16,756 nt of DNA from Sediminibacterium sp. (GCA_030158535.1 JAOASV010000070.1:1-16756); one strand, 5' to 3'; shown: positions 6,701 through 15,343, numbered from the stretch's first letter. Made by a program: numbers and translations. The notes: a model not told the origin generated them from the sequence alone.

Positions 6701-8515
6701 TTATTTTTTTGTTGCTTTAAAATTACCATTTGGTTGTTTGAATGTTAGTGAACGAGTGATACCTTTTTCGTTCATTTCAAACTGTACCGCGTAGCCTGGT
6801 ATTTTTACAAAATCAAATTTATTGTCACCAACTGGTACTAGCTCATATTCAGGCTGTCCAGGAACAAATACGTATAATACTTTTTCTTTTAAATAAGTTT
6901 TGATTTCAGTGCCAGCTAATAAAAACGCACCTGTATATTTATTTAAGTCATCTAGCGTCATTTCTTTTGCACTATTAGATCTGCTAAATACAACAGGAGC
7001 TGGTATTGCAGCCTCTAAACCAAATACTGTAGCAGATTCAATTTCACCATTAAGACCTGTGTTAAATTGAAATCTGATTGGATTATTTTCGGTACTATCA
7101 ATGCCTTCAGACGTTTCATAAGGTCTAAATATGTCGTAATGAAATTGACCTAGCCACCATTTATCATCTTTTAATTTTACAAATAGTGAGTCACCTTTTT
7201 GAATCACTTCAAATTTTCCATAAGCACTATTTGTATAAGCGCCCGTATAATTGTTTAGCGCATGAGAGGTTTTTGTTTGTAGAACTTGATTGCTTACAGT
7301 AGATTTCTCTGCTTTTTCGGCAAATTCTTTTGCTTTTTTGGTACTATTTAATGCATCTGTATTCCAATCAAAATATTTCAATCCTAAAACTCTGTCCGCA
7401 ATGGTATTTCTTACAATAGAATGAACTTTAGAACCATCTTGATTCACGAGCACTACAATGCCTATACTATCTGTAGGAAAGAAACAAGTGCTAGCTGTAA
7501 ACCCTGTTATACTTCCTCCATGTTCTGCCCTGTAATGCCCTTTGTAACTAGATAGCATCCATCCAAAACCATAATTCATAAAATGAACATCAGGTTTTTC
7601 GGCACTTGGTAATGCAGCTGTCATGATCATTTGAGAACTAATCGCATCTGCAACAAATGATGATGGAATTATTTGTAGCGTATCAAATTTGCCACCATTG
7701 ATCCAAACTTTTAACCATTGTGCCATATCAATAACTGTACTATTAATACTACCTGCAGGGCCCATTCCATCAATATCATAATATGGCGTTTTGTGAATTA
7801 CACTATCTTTTATGACATTATATCCAAATGCTGGCTCATTATAATTTGCCATTGTTTTAATTGAAAAATTGGAACTTCGCATTCCTAATTTTGAAAATAT
7901 TTTATGTTGAATATTTGACTCCCAGCTTGTACCTGTTAATTTTTCAGCAAGTACACCTTGAAGTAAATACATAAAATTATTATACTGCCATGTTTGTCTT
8001 AATGGCGCAGAAGGTGGCATAAACTCAACACGCTTTGTTAAATTTTCACGTGTATTGGGATCGATGATCCAAGACATGTCATGTCTTGGAAGTCCAGTTC
8101 TATGACTCATCATATCCCTTAATGTAATTTGTTGTGTTAGTTCGTTACTGTAAAATTTAAAGTCTTTTAAATAATTAGAAAAAGGTTTATCCAAATCAAT
8201 TCCTTTTTCTTTTTGAAGCATCCCAATGAGAGAGGCTGTAAAAGCCTTTGTACAAGAGCCTATTGGAAATTGAGTAGAATCTGTGGCTGGTAATTTATTG
8301 GCAACATCTCTATATCCAAATCCTTTTGAAAAAATGATTTTATTTTTTTCTACAACAGCTACAGCAACACCAGCAGCATGATGATCTTTTAGGATCTTAT
8401 TGATTTCAGCTTCGATCCCTGCAAAGCGTTTGTCGTTTTTAACCTGTGCATATAATGGTGATGCAAAAATAAAAAGGGTAACTATAACGAGTAGACTGTT
8501 TAAAATCTTTTTCAT
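6701..8515 (-). CDS. Exported serine hydrolase, beta-lactamase/class C esterase family, with DUF3471-like C-terminus
   Basis: A 604-residue protein with a signal peptide (MKKILNSLLVIVTLFIFASP, cleavage near LYAQ), so it acts in the periplasm or at the surface. The catalytic domain spans about residues 30-385. The family motifs are present: S87-C-T-K90 (S-x-x-K nucleophile and base), Y178-N-N180 (Y-x-N) and H332-G-G (the K/H-x-G position). Known relatives are esterases, D-amino peptidases and penicillin-binding-protein-like hydrolases, and the substrate cannot be read from the sequence. Residues about 415-600 form a tail with two beta-rich units (LNNYTGAY... and LNKYTGAF...), resembling DUF3471 lipocalin-like domains. 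It lies seven bases after the DoxX-like gene, so the two are probably co-transcribed. True antibiotic-resistance activity is not implied. Confidence 0.88.
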   Translation of the reverse strand: MKKILNSLLVIVTLFIFASPLYAQVKNDKRFAGIEAEINKILKDHHAAGVAVAVVEKNKIIFSKGFGYRDVANKLPATDSTQFPIGSCTKAFTASLIGMLQKEKGIDLDKPFSNYLKDFKFYSNELTQQITLRDMMSHRTGLPRHDMSWIIDPNTRENLTKRVEFMPPSAPLRQTWQYNNFMYLLQGVLAEKLTGTSWESNIQHKIFSKLGMRSSNFSIKTMANYNEPAFGYNVIKDSVIHKTPYYDIDGMGPAGSINSTVIDMAQWLKVWINGGKFDTLQIIPSSFVADAISSQMIMTAALPSAEKPDVHFMNYGFGWMLSSYKGHYRAEHGGSITGFTASTCFFPTDSIGIVVLVNQDGSKVHSIVRNTIADRVLGLKYFDWNTDALNSTKKAKEFAEKAEKSTVSNQVLQTKTSHALNNYTGAYTNSAYGKFEVIQKGDSLFVKLKDDKWWLGQFHYDIFRPYETSEGIDSTENNPIRFQFNTGLNGEIESATVFGLEAAIPAPVVFSRSNSAKEMTLDDLNKYTGAFLLAGTEIKTYLKEKVLYVFVPGQPEYELVPVGDNKFDFVKIPGYAVQFEMNEKGITRSLTFKQPNGNFKATKK

Positions 8516-8522
8516 AAAATGT

Positions 8523-8888
8523 TTATTTGGCTGCTTGTAATTTATGGAAACTGATGTATGAGGCTAATAATAGTCCAAAAAATAATACTGCCATTAAACC
8601 AAAAGGTACAAATGGATCACCTACCGCAATATGTGCCACTAGCGCAGAAATATACATAATTCCAAAGCCTACATATGCCCATTCTTTAAAGCGTTTAGGA
8701 ACTGCAGGTACAATAAGTAATACTAGCCCAATGAGCTGTCCAATACTTATTTCTAGTGAAAGATAGCGTGGGATAAGCACGTGCTTAGCGCCTTCTTTGG
8801 CCATTTCTGAATTCATTTGCACTGCGCTTAAGGCAAACAGGCAAATAATACTGGTGCTTACCCAATAGATTATTTTTGTTGTTTTCAT
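8523..8888 (-). CDS. DoxX-like four-helix membrane protein
   Basis: A 121-residue protein with four hydrophobic segments (about 7-24, 48-63, 71-89 and 95-114). The pattern I-x-Y-W-V-S-T at the start, a central I-G-Q-L-I-G-L-V-L-L and P-x-R-F-K-E-W-A-Y-V-G-F fit the DoxX-like (DoxX_2) family common in Bacteroidota. The family function is poorly defined, with links to quinone or thiol redox partners in some members. Its stop is seven bases before the ATG of the serine hydrolase, suggesting one operon with this gene first. It is divergent from the PepSY gene across a 96-base gap. Confidence 0.75.
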   Translation of the reverse strand: MKTTKIIYWVSTSIICLFALSAVQMNSEMAKEGAKHVLIPRYLSLEISIGQLIGLVLLIVPAVPKRFKEWAYVGFGIMYISALVAHIAVGDPFVPFGLMAVLFFGLLLASYISFHKLQAAK

Positions 8889-8914
8889 GTATTGAATTTA
8901 AGGATATAAATGTA

Positions 8915-8928
8915 CTCAAAATGTTGAG
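8915..8928. repeat. Short inverted repeat in the DoxX/PepSY divergent gap
   Basis: CTCAA (8915-8919) and TTGAG (8924-8928) are perfect arms around a 4-base spacer, in the 96-base gap between two divergent genes. The position is suitable for an operator, but arms of five bases are expected by chance in AT-rich DNA. Confidence 0.25.
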
Positions 8929-8984
8929 CTTGCTAAATAAATTAATTGTGATAATCGTCTTGCATATTTATTTAACTTTGAAAG

Positions 8985-9536
8985 ATGCAAGTAGCTGTTT
9001 TAAGAATCTTTAGAAAAGTGCACCGTTTAATGGGGGCTGTTTTATTTATCTTCTTTTTTGTTGTTGCAATATCTGGCGTTTTACTGGGTTGGAAGAAAAA
9101 TACAAATGGATGGCTTTTGCCGGCAACCTCTAAAGGAACTTCTACCAATCTTGCAGTTTGGAAACCAATTGCAACATTACATACAATCGCTGATAGTGTT
9201 TTGATAGAGCGTTTTGATAATACATTAGCCACTGATTTAGACCGTATCGATATTCGAAAAGATAAGGGTATTGTTAAGTTTGTGTATGCTAAACATTATT
9301 GGGAGGTTCAACTTGATGGAGCCACAGGTAATGTGTTACAAGTTAACCTGCGCAAATCAGATTTTATAGAAGACATACATGATGCTTCCTACTTAGATAC
9401 TTATTTTAATACTAAAGGAGAACCTATAAAACTTGCTTACACACTCATTATGGGTACTGCTTTATTTTTATTTTGCACTACCGGCTTTTGGCTTTGGTAT
9501 GGCCCTAAACTTATTCGCAATAAAAAAAGGGGTTAA
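8985..9536 (+). CDS. Small PepSY-associated two-helix membrane protein
   Basis: A 183-residue protein with an N-terminal hydrophobic helix (about 17-35, V-L-F-I-F-F-F-V-V-A-I-S-G-V-L-L-G-W) preceded by R-K-V-H-R-L-M-G, which is typical of PepSY-associated TM (PepSY_TM) proteins. The middle ~100 residues, with the pattern V-K-F-V-Y-x-K-H-Y-W-E-V-Q-L-D-x-A-T-G-x-V-L, look like a PepSY-type domain outside the membrane. A second helix (about 150-168) ends in WLWYGPKLI. Larger relatives (300-500 residues) are often tied to iron/siderophore uptake or flavin reduction; this short form keeps two helices. The start is supported by the RKVHRL lead-in. No iron-uptake gene is visible in the window, so that link is inference only. 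Confidence 0.75.
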   Translation: MQVAVLRIFRKVHRLMGAVLFIFFFVVAISGVLLGWKKNTNGWLLPATSKGTSTNLAVWKPIATLHTIADSVLIERFDNTLATDLDRIDIRKDKGIVKFVYAKHYWEVQLDGATGNVLQVNLRKSDFIEDIHDASYLDTYFNTKGEPIKLAYTLIMGTALFLFCTTGFWLWYGPKLIRNKKRG

Positions 9537-9580
9537 TTAAACCTTTCTTTACCACTGATACATAGGGGCATTTTCGAATA

Positions 9581-9601
9581 ATTCTTACATTGTGTAATAA
9601 T
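9581..9601. promoter_or_regulatory. Near-palindrome upstream of hutI (possible operator)
   Basis: Arms ATTcTTACA (9581-9589) and TGTAAtAAT (9593-9601) pair at 8 of 9 positions around a TTG centre, with a perfect TTACA/TGTAA core. It lies eight bases before the hutI ATG. A second overlapping pair, ATTGT (9589-9593) and ACAAT (9605-9609), would compete with it in RNA. No known HutC binding consensus is visible, so the assignment is only positional. Confidence 0.3.
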
Positions 9602-9609
9602 CATACAAT

Positions 9610-10839
9610 ATGGAATTAATTGGACCCATTAGTCAATTAGTTAGTTTACGGGATTTGCCACATAAAGGGCGCATCGGTGATAGTGCCCTTCATACAATTT
9701 CAAATGCTGGAATTGCATTTGATAATGATACTATTCTGGCAGTTGATTCTTGGGATGTATTAGTAGCGGCATATCCAAATGCAACCAAACGTGAACTTGA
9801 CCAAAATTATGTTGCGGTTCCTGGTTATATCGATTGTCACACCCATCTCTGTTTTGGTGGCAATAGAGCCCGTGATTTTGCACTCCGTAATGCTGGCGTT
9901 TCTTATTTAGAAATTGCACAGTCTGGCGGAGGTATTTGGGATACGGTAACTCAAACAAGAAAATGCACAGAACAGGAGTTAACGCAAATTGTAATTAAAA
10001 ACGCGAACCAACAATTACAATTAGGAATAACAACTATTGAGGTTAAGAGCGGCTATGGCCTTTCGGTAGAAGAAGAAATAAAAATGCTGCGGGCTATACG
10101 TAACGGTAGCAAGGAAACAGCTGCAGACCTTGTGGCTACTTGTTTAGCTGCACATCTTACACCCAAAGATTTTAGTGGCACCAACGAAGACTACCTAAAT
10201 TATTTGGTTACAAATTTATTTCCAGTTTTACAATCTGAAAAACTTACAAACCGTATTGATGCATTTATAGAAACTTCTGCTTTTTCTGCATCAGAAATCG
10301 CACCTTATTTAAAATCGGCAAAGGAGCTTGGCTTTGATATTACTATTCATGCCGATCAATTTACCACAAGTGGTTCGGAAGTTGCTGTACAAATCGGAGC
10401 AATTTCTGCAGATCATTTAGAAGCATCAGGAGATAAAGAAATTGAATTAGTTGCACAATCAAATACCATTGCAGTTGCATTACCTGGTGCAAGTGTAGGA
10501 CTTGGGTGTCCTTTTGCGCCAGCAAGAAAAATATTGGATAAAGGAGGTGCTTTAGCTATTGCGTCTGATTGGAATCCAGGATCGGCACCAATGGGAGATT
10601 TGGTATGTCAGGCTTCCATACTTGCTACATTTGAAAAATTAACAACCGCCGAAGTCTTTGCTGGTATTACGTTTAGAGCGGCAGCGGCACTTAATTTATT
10701 TGATCGTGGAAGACTCATTGCAGGCAATAAAGCAGATTTTATTTTGTATCCCTCCACCGATTATAGAGACATACTTTATTATCAAGGTTCTTTGCGTCCT
10801 TCTCAAGTTTGGAAATCAGGAAAACTAGTTGGCGTATAA
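9610..10839 (+). CDS. hutI: Imidazolonepropionase
   Basis: A 409-residue amidohydrolase that opens the ring of 4-imidazolone-5-propionate to N-formimino-L-glutamate in histidine degradation. It has the metal-site pattern D-C-H77-T-H79-L, followed by C-F-G-G-N-R-A-R-D-F, which is characteristic of HutI. The remaining ligands fit H247 (TIHADQF), H269 (ADHLEASG) and D320 (ASDWNPGSAP). Length and motif order match the family (about 400-415 residues). The region N-terminal to the metal site is a normal beta-sandwich. It is the first gene of the hutI-U-G unit and ends 28 bases before the chosen hutU start. A preceding 73-base gap with a near-palindrome is the likely promoter region. No signal peptide is present, so it is cytoplasmic. 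Confidence 0.95.
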   Translation: MELIGPISQLVSLRDLPHKGRIGDSALHTISNAGIAFDNDTILAVDSWDVLVAAYPNATKRELDQNYVAVPGYIDCHTHLCFGGNRARDFALRNAGVSYLEIAQSGGGIWDTVTQTRKCTEQELTQIVIKNANQQLQLGITTIEVKSGYGLSVEEEIKMLRAIRNGSKETAADLVATCLAAHLTPKDFSGTNEDYLNYLVTNLFPVLQSEKLTNRIDAFIETSAFSASEIAPYLKSAKELGFDITIHADQFTTSGSEVAVQIGAISADHLEASGDKEIELVAQSNTIAVALPGASVGLGCPFAPARKILDKGGALAIASDWNPGSAPMGDLVCQASILATFEKLTTAEVFAGITFRAAAALNLFDRGRLIAGNKADFILYPSTDYRDILYYQGSLRPSQVWKSGKLVGV

Positions 10840-10867
10840 TTTATTTCATGATATAATGATACAACCT

Positions 10868-12868
10868 ATGACTTTTAAGGAAATGATTTTACAGGGCATA
10901 CCTGAACAACTGCCCAATAAAAAATTAAGAGATGATAAATATTCTCATGCACCCAAGCGAAAAGATATTCTTACGCCCACCGAAAAAAAACTAGCAATCG
11001 CTAATGCACTGCGTTATTTTCCAGCATCTTGGCATGCAGTTTTGATTGAGGAGTTTGTAGAAGAATTAAAATTATATGGTAGGATTTACATGTACCGTTT
11101 TATGCCAGATTATGAAATGTACGCAAGGCCGATACATGAATATCCTGCAAAGTCTAAGCAGGCTGCGGCTATCATGCTTATGATTCAAAATAATTTGGAT
11201 CCAGCAGTAGCGCAACATCCTCAGGAATTAATTACCTATGGAGGTAATGGAGCAGTGTTTCAAAACTGGGCTCAATATCTTATTACCATGAAATACCTGG
11301 CTCAAATAACAGACACGCAAACTTTACACATGTACTCTGGACATCCTATGGGAATTTTTCCGTCCTTTGTAGAAGCCCCACGTGTAGTTGTCACAAATGG
11401 TATGATGATTCCTAATTATTCTAAACCAGAAGATTGGGAACGTTATAATGCAATGGGTGTTACCCAATATGGCCAAATGACAGCTGGTTCATATATGTAT
11501 ATTGGACCGCAAGGAATTGTACATGGTACTACCATTACCGTGATGAATGCTTTTAGAAAAAAATTAGGTGCTGGCGTAAGCCCCAATGGAAGAATATTTT
11601 TAACAGCTGGTTTAGGAGGTATGAGTGGCGCGCAACCCAAAGCTGGAAATATTGCAGGTTGTATTACAGTATGTGCAGAGGTGAATGCGAGTGCTGCTAT
11701 AAAAAGATTTGAACAAGGATGGGTTGATAAGCTTACCCATAACCTCGATGAATTAATTGACATTGTAAAAGAAGCCGTATCCAATAAAGAAGTGGTATCT
11801 ATTGCCTATGTTGGGAATGTTATTGATGTATGGGAGCGTTTTGATACCGAAAATATTATTGTTGATTTAGGATCTGATCAAACCTCACTTCATAATCCTT
11901 GGGCTGGTGGTTATTACCCTGTGGGACTTTCATTTGAAGCGTCTAATGATATGATGGCCAATCATCCAGAACAATTTAAAGAGGTTGTTCAAGCCTCACT
12001 GCGTCGTCATGCAGATGCTATAAATAAACATACCTCAAAAGGGACTTACTTTTTTGATTATGGAAATGCATTTTTATTAGAAGCGTCAAGAGCTAATGCA
12101 GATGTAATGCACGATAATCATATCGATTTTAAATATCCAAGTTATGTGCAAGATATTTTAGGACCCATGTGTTTTGATTATGGCTTTGGACCATTTAGAT
12201 GGGTTTGTACTTCTGGCTCCCATGAAGATTTAAAACGTACCGATCAAATAGCTGCAACTGTGTTAGAATCAATGCTAGCTAATGCCCCAGCGTCTATTGC
12301 ACAGCAGTTACAAGATAATATTACATGGATTAAGGAAGCTGAAAAAAATAAATTAGTAGTAGGTTCTAAAGCAAGAATTTTATACGCCGATGCAGAAGGT
12401 AGAGCAAAAATTGCTGCCGCATTTAATGAAGCGATTGGTGATGGAACCATTACGGCGCCTGTTGTTATTGGTAGAGACCATCATGATGTAAGTGGAACCG
12501 ATTCGCCATACCGAGAAACTAGTAATATTTACGATGGCAGTAAGTATACAGCAGACATGTCTATTCATAATGTAATTGGAGATAGTTTTAGAGGCGCGAC
12601 TTGGGTGTCTATACATAATGGTGGTGGTGTAGGCTGGGGTGAAGTAAGCAATGGAGGATTTGGACTTGTATTGGATGGATCGGCGTCCTCAAAAGCGAAA
12701 TTAGAAAGTATGTTGTTTTATGATGTAAACAATGGAATTGCACGCAGGGCTTGGGCTAGGAATACCGGTTCACTCGAAGCTATTGAACGTGAAATGAAAA
12801 GAAGTCCTAACTTAATTGTAACGATGCCTAATTTAGTAGACGAAAAATTGTTACACCATATTCAATAA
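10868..12868 (+). CDS. hutU: Urocanate hydratase, long animal-like form
   Basis: A 666-residue protein from the chosen ATG; it hydrates urocanate to 4-imidazolone-5-propionate using tightly bound NAD+. Signatures include YGG near residue 124, GLGGMSGAQPKAGN near 248, GSDQTSLHNPWAGGYYP, YGFGPFRWVCTSG, RDHHDVSGTDSP and HNGGGVGWGEVSNGGFG. It resembles the ~670-residue vertebrate UROC1 type rather than the ~555-residue Pseudomonas type: it has an N-terminal extension and reads KARILYADAEGR where short enzymes have the PROSITE FQGLPARICW block. I chose 10868 because the family starts M-x-F-K-E-M-I-x-Q-G-I-P. An ATG at 10856 and a TTG at 10829, which would overlap hutI by 11 bases, are alternatives. 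The gene sits between hutI and hutG, five bases before the latter. Confidence 0.95.
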   Translation: MTFKEMILQGIPEQLPNKKLRDDKYSHAPKRKDILTPTEKKLAIANALRYFPASWHAVLIEEFVEELKLYGRIYMYRFMPDYEMYARPIHEYPAKSKQAAAIMLMIQNNLDPAVAQHPQELITYGGNGAVFQNWAQYLITMKYLAQITDTQTLHMYSGHPMGIFPSFVEAPRVVVTNGMMIPNYSKPEDWERYNAMGVTQYGQMTAGSYMYIGPQGIVHGTTITVMNAFRKKLGAGVSPNGRIFLTAGLGGMSGAQPKAGNIAGCITVCAEVNASAAIKRFEQGWVDKLTHNLDELIDIVKEAVSNKEVVSIAYVGNVIDVWERFDTENIIVDLGSDQTSLHNPWAGGYYPVGLSFEASNDMMANHPEQFKEVVQASLRRHADAINKHTSKGTYFFDYGNAFLLEASRANADVMHDNHIDFKYPSYVQDILGPMCFDYGFGPFRWVCTSGSHEDLKRTDQIAATVLESMLANAPASIAQQLQDNITWIKEAEKNKLVVGSKARILYADAEGRAKIAAAFNEAIGDGTITAPVVIGRDHHDVSGTDSPYRETSNIYDGSKYTADMSIHNVIGDSFRGATWVSIHNGGGVGWGEVSNGGFGLVLDGSASSKAKLESMLFYDVNNGIARRAWARNTGSLEAIEREMKRSPNLIVTMPNLVDEKLLHHIQ

Positions 12869-12873
12869 ATTTT

Positions 12874-13830
12874 ATGAAGCATCATGTAAATCCGTCTTCT
12901 GCGAATTGGGTGGGCCGACATTCAGATAGTCAATTGTATTGGCATGAGTTCGTGCAATTAGTAACTGACTTACAAATTAAAAAAAGACAGGATACAAAAA
13001 TTGCATTGTTAGGCTACGCTGTTGATGCAGGTGTAATAAGTAATGGGGGTAGAAGTGGAGCCAAAGACGGACCTGATAGCATTCGTAAAATGTTAGGACC
13101 ACTAGCCAATCATGTAAATGAAACAACACTAGTATATGATTACGGAAATATAGTTGTAGAAGATGATGATATAGATGCTGCTCAATTATTGATGCGCGAT
13201 ACCATTTTTACTTGTTTACAAGAAAATCATTTGCCAGTCATTTTAGGAGGTGGTCACGACGCAGCCTATCCGCATTATTTAGGCATTCAAAAACATATAG
13301 AAACTACCGGTCAAACAGTTGGTATTATTAATTTTGACGCTCATTTTGACCTTCGTCCATTAACAGACGGAAAAGGTCATTCAGGATCACCCTTTTTGCA
13401 AATAGCAAATCAATTTTCCAATTCATTTAATTATCTGGTTCTCGGCATTCAAAAAGCATCTAATCCTAAAACTTTATTTGAAACCGCGTCTTCTCTTAAC
13501 TGTAATTTTTTAGAAATAGAGCAGTTTAATATAGCACACTGGGATCTAGTAAAAAATAGCATTGCTAATTTTATTGCTTCTGTTGATAAAGTATATGTAA
13601 CTATCGATTTAGATGGATTTTCTTCAGCGTATGCGCCAGGTGTTTCCGCGCCTTCTCCACTCGGATTTACGCCTGAAATAATATGGAAGTCACTAGAAGA
13701 AATTATACAATCAAATAAATTATTAAGTGTTGATATTGTAGAATTAAATCCAGCATACGATCCCGACAATGCCACTGCTAGATTAGGAGCAAGATGCTTA
13801 GAATATATTATTCGAACAATAAGCCGCTAA
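12874..13830 (+). CDS. hutG: Formimidoylglutamase, arginase/ureohydrolase family
   Basis: A 318-residue enzyme that hydrolyses N-formimino-L-glutamate to glutamate and formamide. The two-manganese site of the ureohydrolase fold is intact: GGGH128D, D155-A-H157-F-D159, then D245-L-D247, followed by AYAPGVSAPSPLGFTPE. A G-A-x-x-G-P-D-S-I-R stretch near 63-71 is also typical. The product assignment (rather than arginase or agmatinase) relies on its place five bases after hutU. It ends the hut unit and its TAA is only seven bases from the convergent SulP stop. HutG in other Bacteroidota hut loci may instead be formiminotransferase, so this organism apparently uses the direct hydrolysis route. Confidence 0.9.
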   Translation: MKHHVNPSSANWVGRHSDSQLYWHEFVQLVTDLQIKKRQDTKIALLGYAVDAGVISNGGRSGAKDGPDSIRKMLGPLANHVNETTLVYDYGNIVVEDDDIDAAQLLMRDTIFTCLQENHLPVILGGGHDAAYPHYLGIQKHIETTGQTVGIINFDAHFDLRPLTDGKGHSGSPFLQIANQFSNSFNYLVLGIQKASNPKTLFETASSLNCNFLEIEQFNIAHWDLVKNSIANFIASVDKVYVTIDLDGFSSAYAPGVSAPSPLGFTPEIIWKSLEEIIQSNKLLSVDIVELNPAYDPDNATARLGARCLEYIIRTISR

Positions 13831-13841
13831 TAAATTATTAG
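13827..13841. repeat. Perfect palindrome spanning two convergent stop codons
   Basis: CTAATAA (13827-13833), one A, then TTATTAG (13835-13841) are exact reverse complements. The hutG TAA (13828-13830) and the SulP TAA (complement of 13838-13840) both fall inside it. It is AT-only apart from its ends and has no flanking T-run of note, so it would be a weak terminator at most. Confidence 0.4.
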
Positions 13842-15343
13842 TGTCCAAAGCTTCCTTTAAATGCAGGAACATTTACAAGCTCTAGCGTTATATTTTTTTC
13901 GGTGGCCGTGTTTTTAAAATCATAAATGATTTCTAAAATATCTAAATCTATGTAATGCGCATTTGTACCATCAATAACAACATGCGTACCGTTTTCAATT
14001 TCAAATAGTTTAACAGCCAAGCTGCCTTTATTTAAAAATGTCACATGTTCTGTAAGCTGAATGGTGATAGCACCACCTTCTTTTTGTTTATCGTGGTGAA
14101 TTAAATAATCTCTTCTGAAGTTTGCACGTAAAATATAAAAGATAGCAACTATCATACCCAGTGCAATCCCTTTTAATAAATCGGAAAATTGAATCGCTAC
14201 TACAGTAATAATAAACGGTATGAATTGTTCCCAACCAAGCTTATACATTTGTTTGAATAATGAAACTTTAGCTAGTTTGTATCCAACAACAAGTAATACT
14301 GCAGCAAGGCAGGCTAGTGGAATCTTATTTAAAATAGAGGCTAGTAAAATAACACTGATTAATAAAAATACGCCATGAATAACGGCTGATAATTTTGTTT
14401 TTGCTCCTGCATTAACGTTAGCAGAGGTTCTGACAATAACCGCTGTAACAGGTAATCCTCCAATTAGTCCTGAAATAACATTGCCTAAACCTTGAGCTTT
14501 TAATTCACGATTGGTAGGAGTAATTCTTTTTTGTGGATCTAATTTATCGCCTGCTTCGGTACTCAATAAACTTTCGAGACTGGCAATAATTGCTATGGTA
14601 ACAGCAAGTATATAAACTTTTGGTTGTAAAAATCCGGATACGTCAGGAAAGGTAAATTGCTTTGCAAACGCTCCAATTGAATTTGCTACAGGGAGTTTAA
14701 CTAGTTGTGTTTCTACTAATTGTAAGGCAGGATTATAATTGCCCATAAATTCGTTGATTGTGGTTCCAACGATTACAGCAATTAAAGCACCTGGTACCCA
14801 TTTGCTAATTGCAAACTTTTTAATAAATGGTAAATCCCATATTAAAATGATAGCAATTGAAATACTTGAAATTACTATTGACATGATATGATAAGGCGTT
14901 GCCATTCCTTTTACATATCCAACGGCAATAGGTGCTTGTTTTAAAATTAAAATGATACCAATAGCGGCAAGCATACCCTTAATAACACTTGAAGGAAAGT
15001 AATAACCAATGACCCCTGCTTTTATATAGCCCAATATAATTTGAATAATACCAGCAAGCACTACAGCCAATAAAAAAATATTATAATTTCCAAGGTCATT
15101 AATTCCATTTAATACAATTACGGTTAAGCCGGCTGCAGGGCCTGTTACACTTACGTTTGAACCACTGGCAAGTGCTACCACAATGCCGCCCACAATACCT
15201 GCAATGATACCTGAAAATAAGGGTGCTCCCGATGCTAATGCAATACCTAAACAAAGTGGTAAGGCTACTAAGAAAACAACAAGACCTGCAGGCAAGTCTT
15301 CTTTCAAATATTTAAATGTTAGTTCTGGTGCTTTTTTTTCCAT
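13838..15343 (-). CDS. SulP-family inorganic anion transporter with STAS tail
   Basis: A 501-residue inner-membrane transporter. The first ~410 residues contain around ten or more hydrophobic segments in the SulP order. The N-terminus L-P-A-G-L-V-V-F-L-V-A-L-P-L-C-L-G-I-A-L-A-S-G matches TM1, VTGPAAGLTVIVLNG matches TM3, and SLLSTEAGDKLDPQKRITPTNRELKAQGLGN is the conserved region of Bacteroidota SulP, given here by its key stretch 'NRELKAQGLGN'. Residues about 425-501 form a STAS domain (ITIQLTEHVTFLNKGSLAV, then VVIDGTNAHYIDLDILEII). Relatives transport sulfate or bicarbonate and often sit beside a carbonic anhydrase, which is not seen here, so the substrate is open. It starts six bases after the upstream DinB-like gene, suggesting one operon with that gene and the XRE regulator. 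Confidence 0.9.
   Translation of the reverse strand: MEKKAPELTFKYLKEDLPAGLVVFLVALPLCLGIALASGAPLFSGIIAGIVGGIVVALASGSNVSVTGPAAGLTVIVLNGINDLGNYNIFLLAVVLAGIIQIILGYIKAGVIGYYFPSSVIKGMLAAIGIILILKQAPIAVGYVKGMATPYHIMSIVISSISIAIILIWDLPFIKKFAISKWVPGALIAVIVGTTINEFMGNYNPALQLVETQLVKLPVANSIGAFAKQFTFPDVSGFLQPKVYILAVTIAIIASLESLLSTEAGDKLDPQKRITPTNRELKAQGLGNVISGLIGGLPVTAVIVRTSANVNAGAKTKLSAVIHGVFLLISVILLASILNKIPLACLAAVLLVVGYKLAKVSLFKQMYKLGWEQFIPFIITVVAIQFSDLLKGIALGMIVAIFYILRANFRRDYLIHHDKQKEGGAITIQLTEHVTFLNKGSLAVKLFEIENGTHVVIDGTNAHYIDLDILEIIYDFKNTATEKNITLELVNVPAFKGSFGH

Noticed and set aside
8973..8980. TAACTTTG as promoter -7 box for the PepSY gene
   Set aside because: It matches TAnnTTTG but lies four bases before the ATG with no well-spaced -33 box, so it would require a leaderless mRNA; chance match is likely in AT-rich DNA.
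10829..10867. TTG at 10829 or ATG at 10856 as the hutU start
   Set aside because: The family start pattern M-x-F-K-E-M-I-x-Q-G-I-P begins at 10868; the extra residues look like read-through from the hutI end region.
11443..11784. Minus-strand open frame of 113 codons inside hutU
   Set aside because: It lies wholly within an intact conserved enzyme and is a frame shadow.
10868..12868. Missing short-type catalytic Cys read as a broken urocanase
   Set aside because: The long vertebrate-like branch, as I recall it, has the same change and the rest of the protein is intact.
13449..13775. Minus-strand open frame of 108 codons inside hutG
   Set aside because: It is antisense to an intact ureohydrolase carrying all metal ligands; treated as a shadow.
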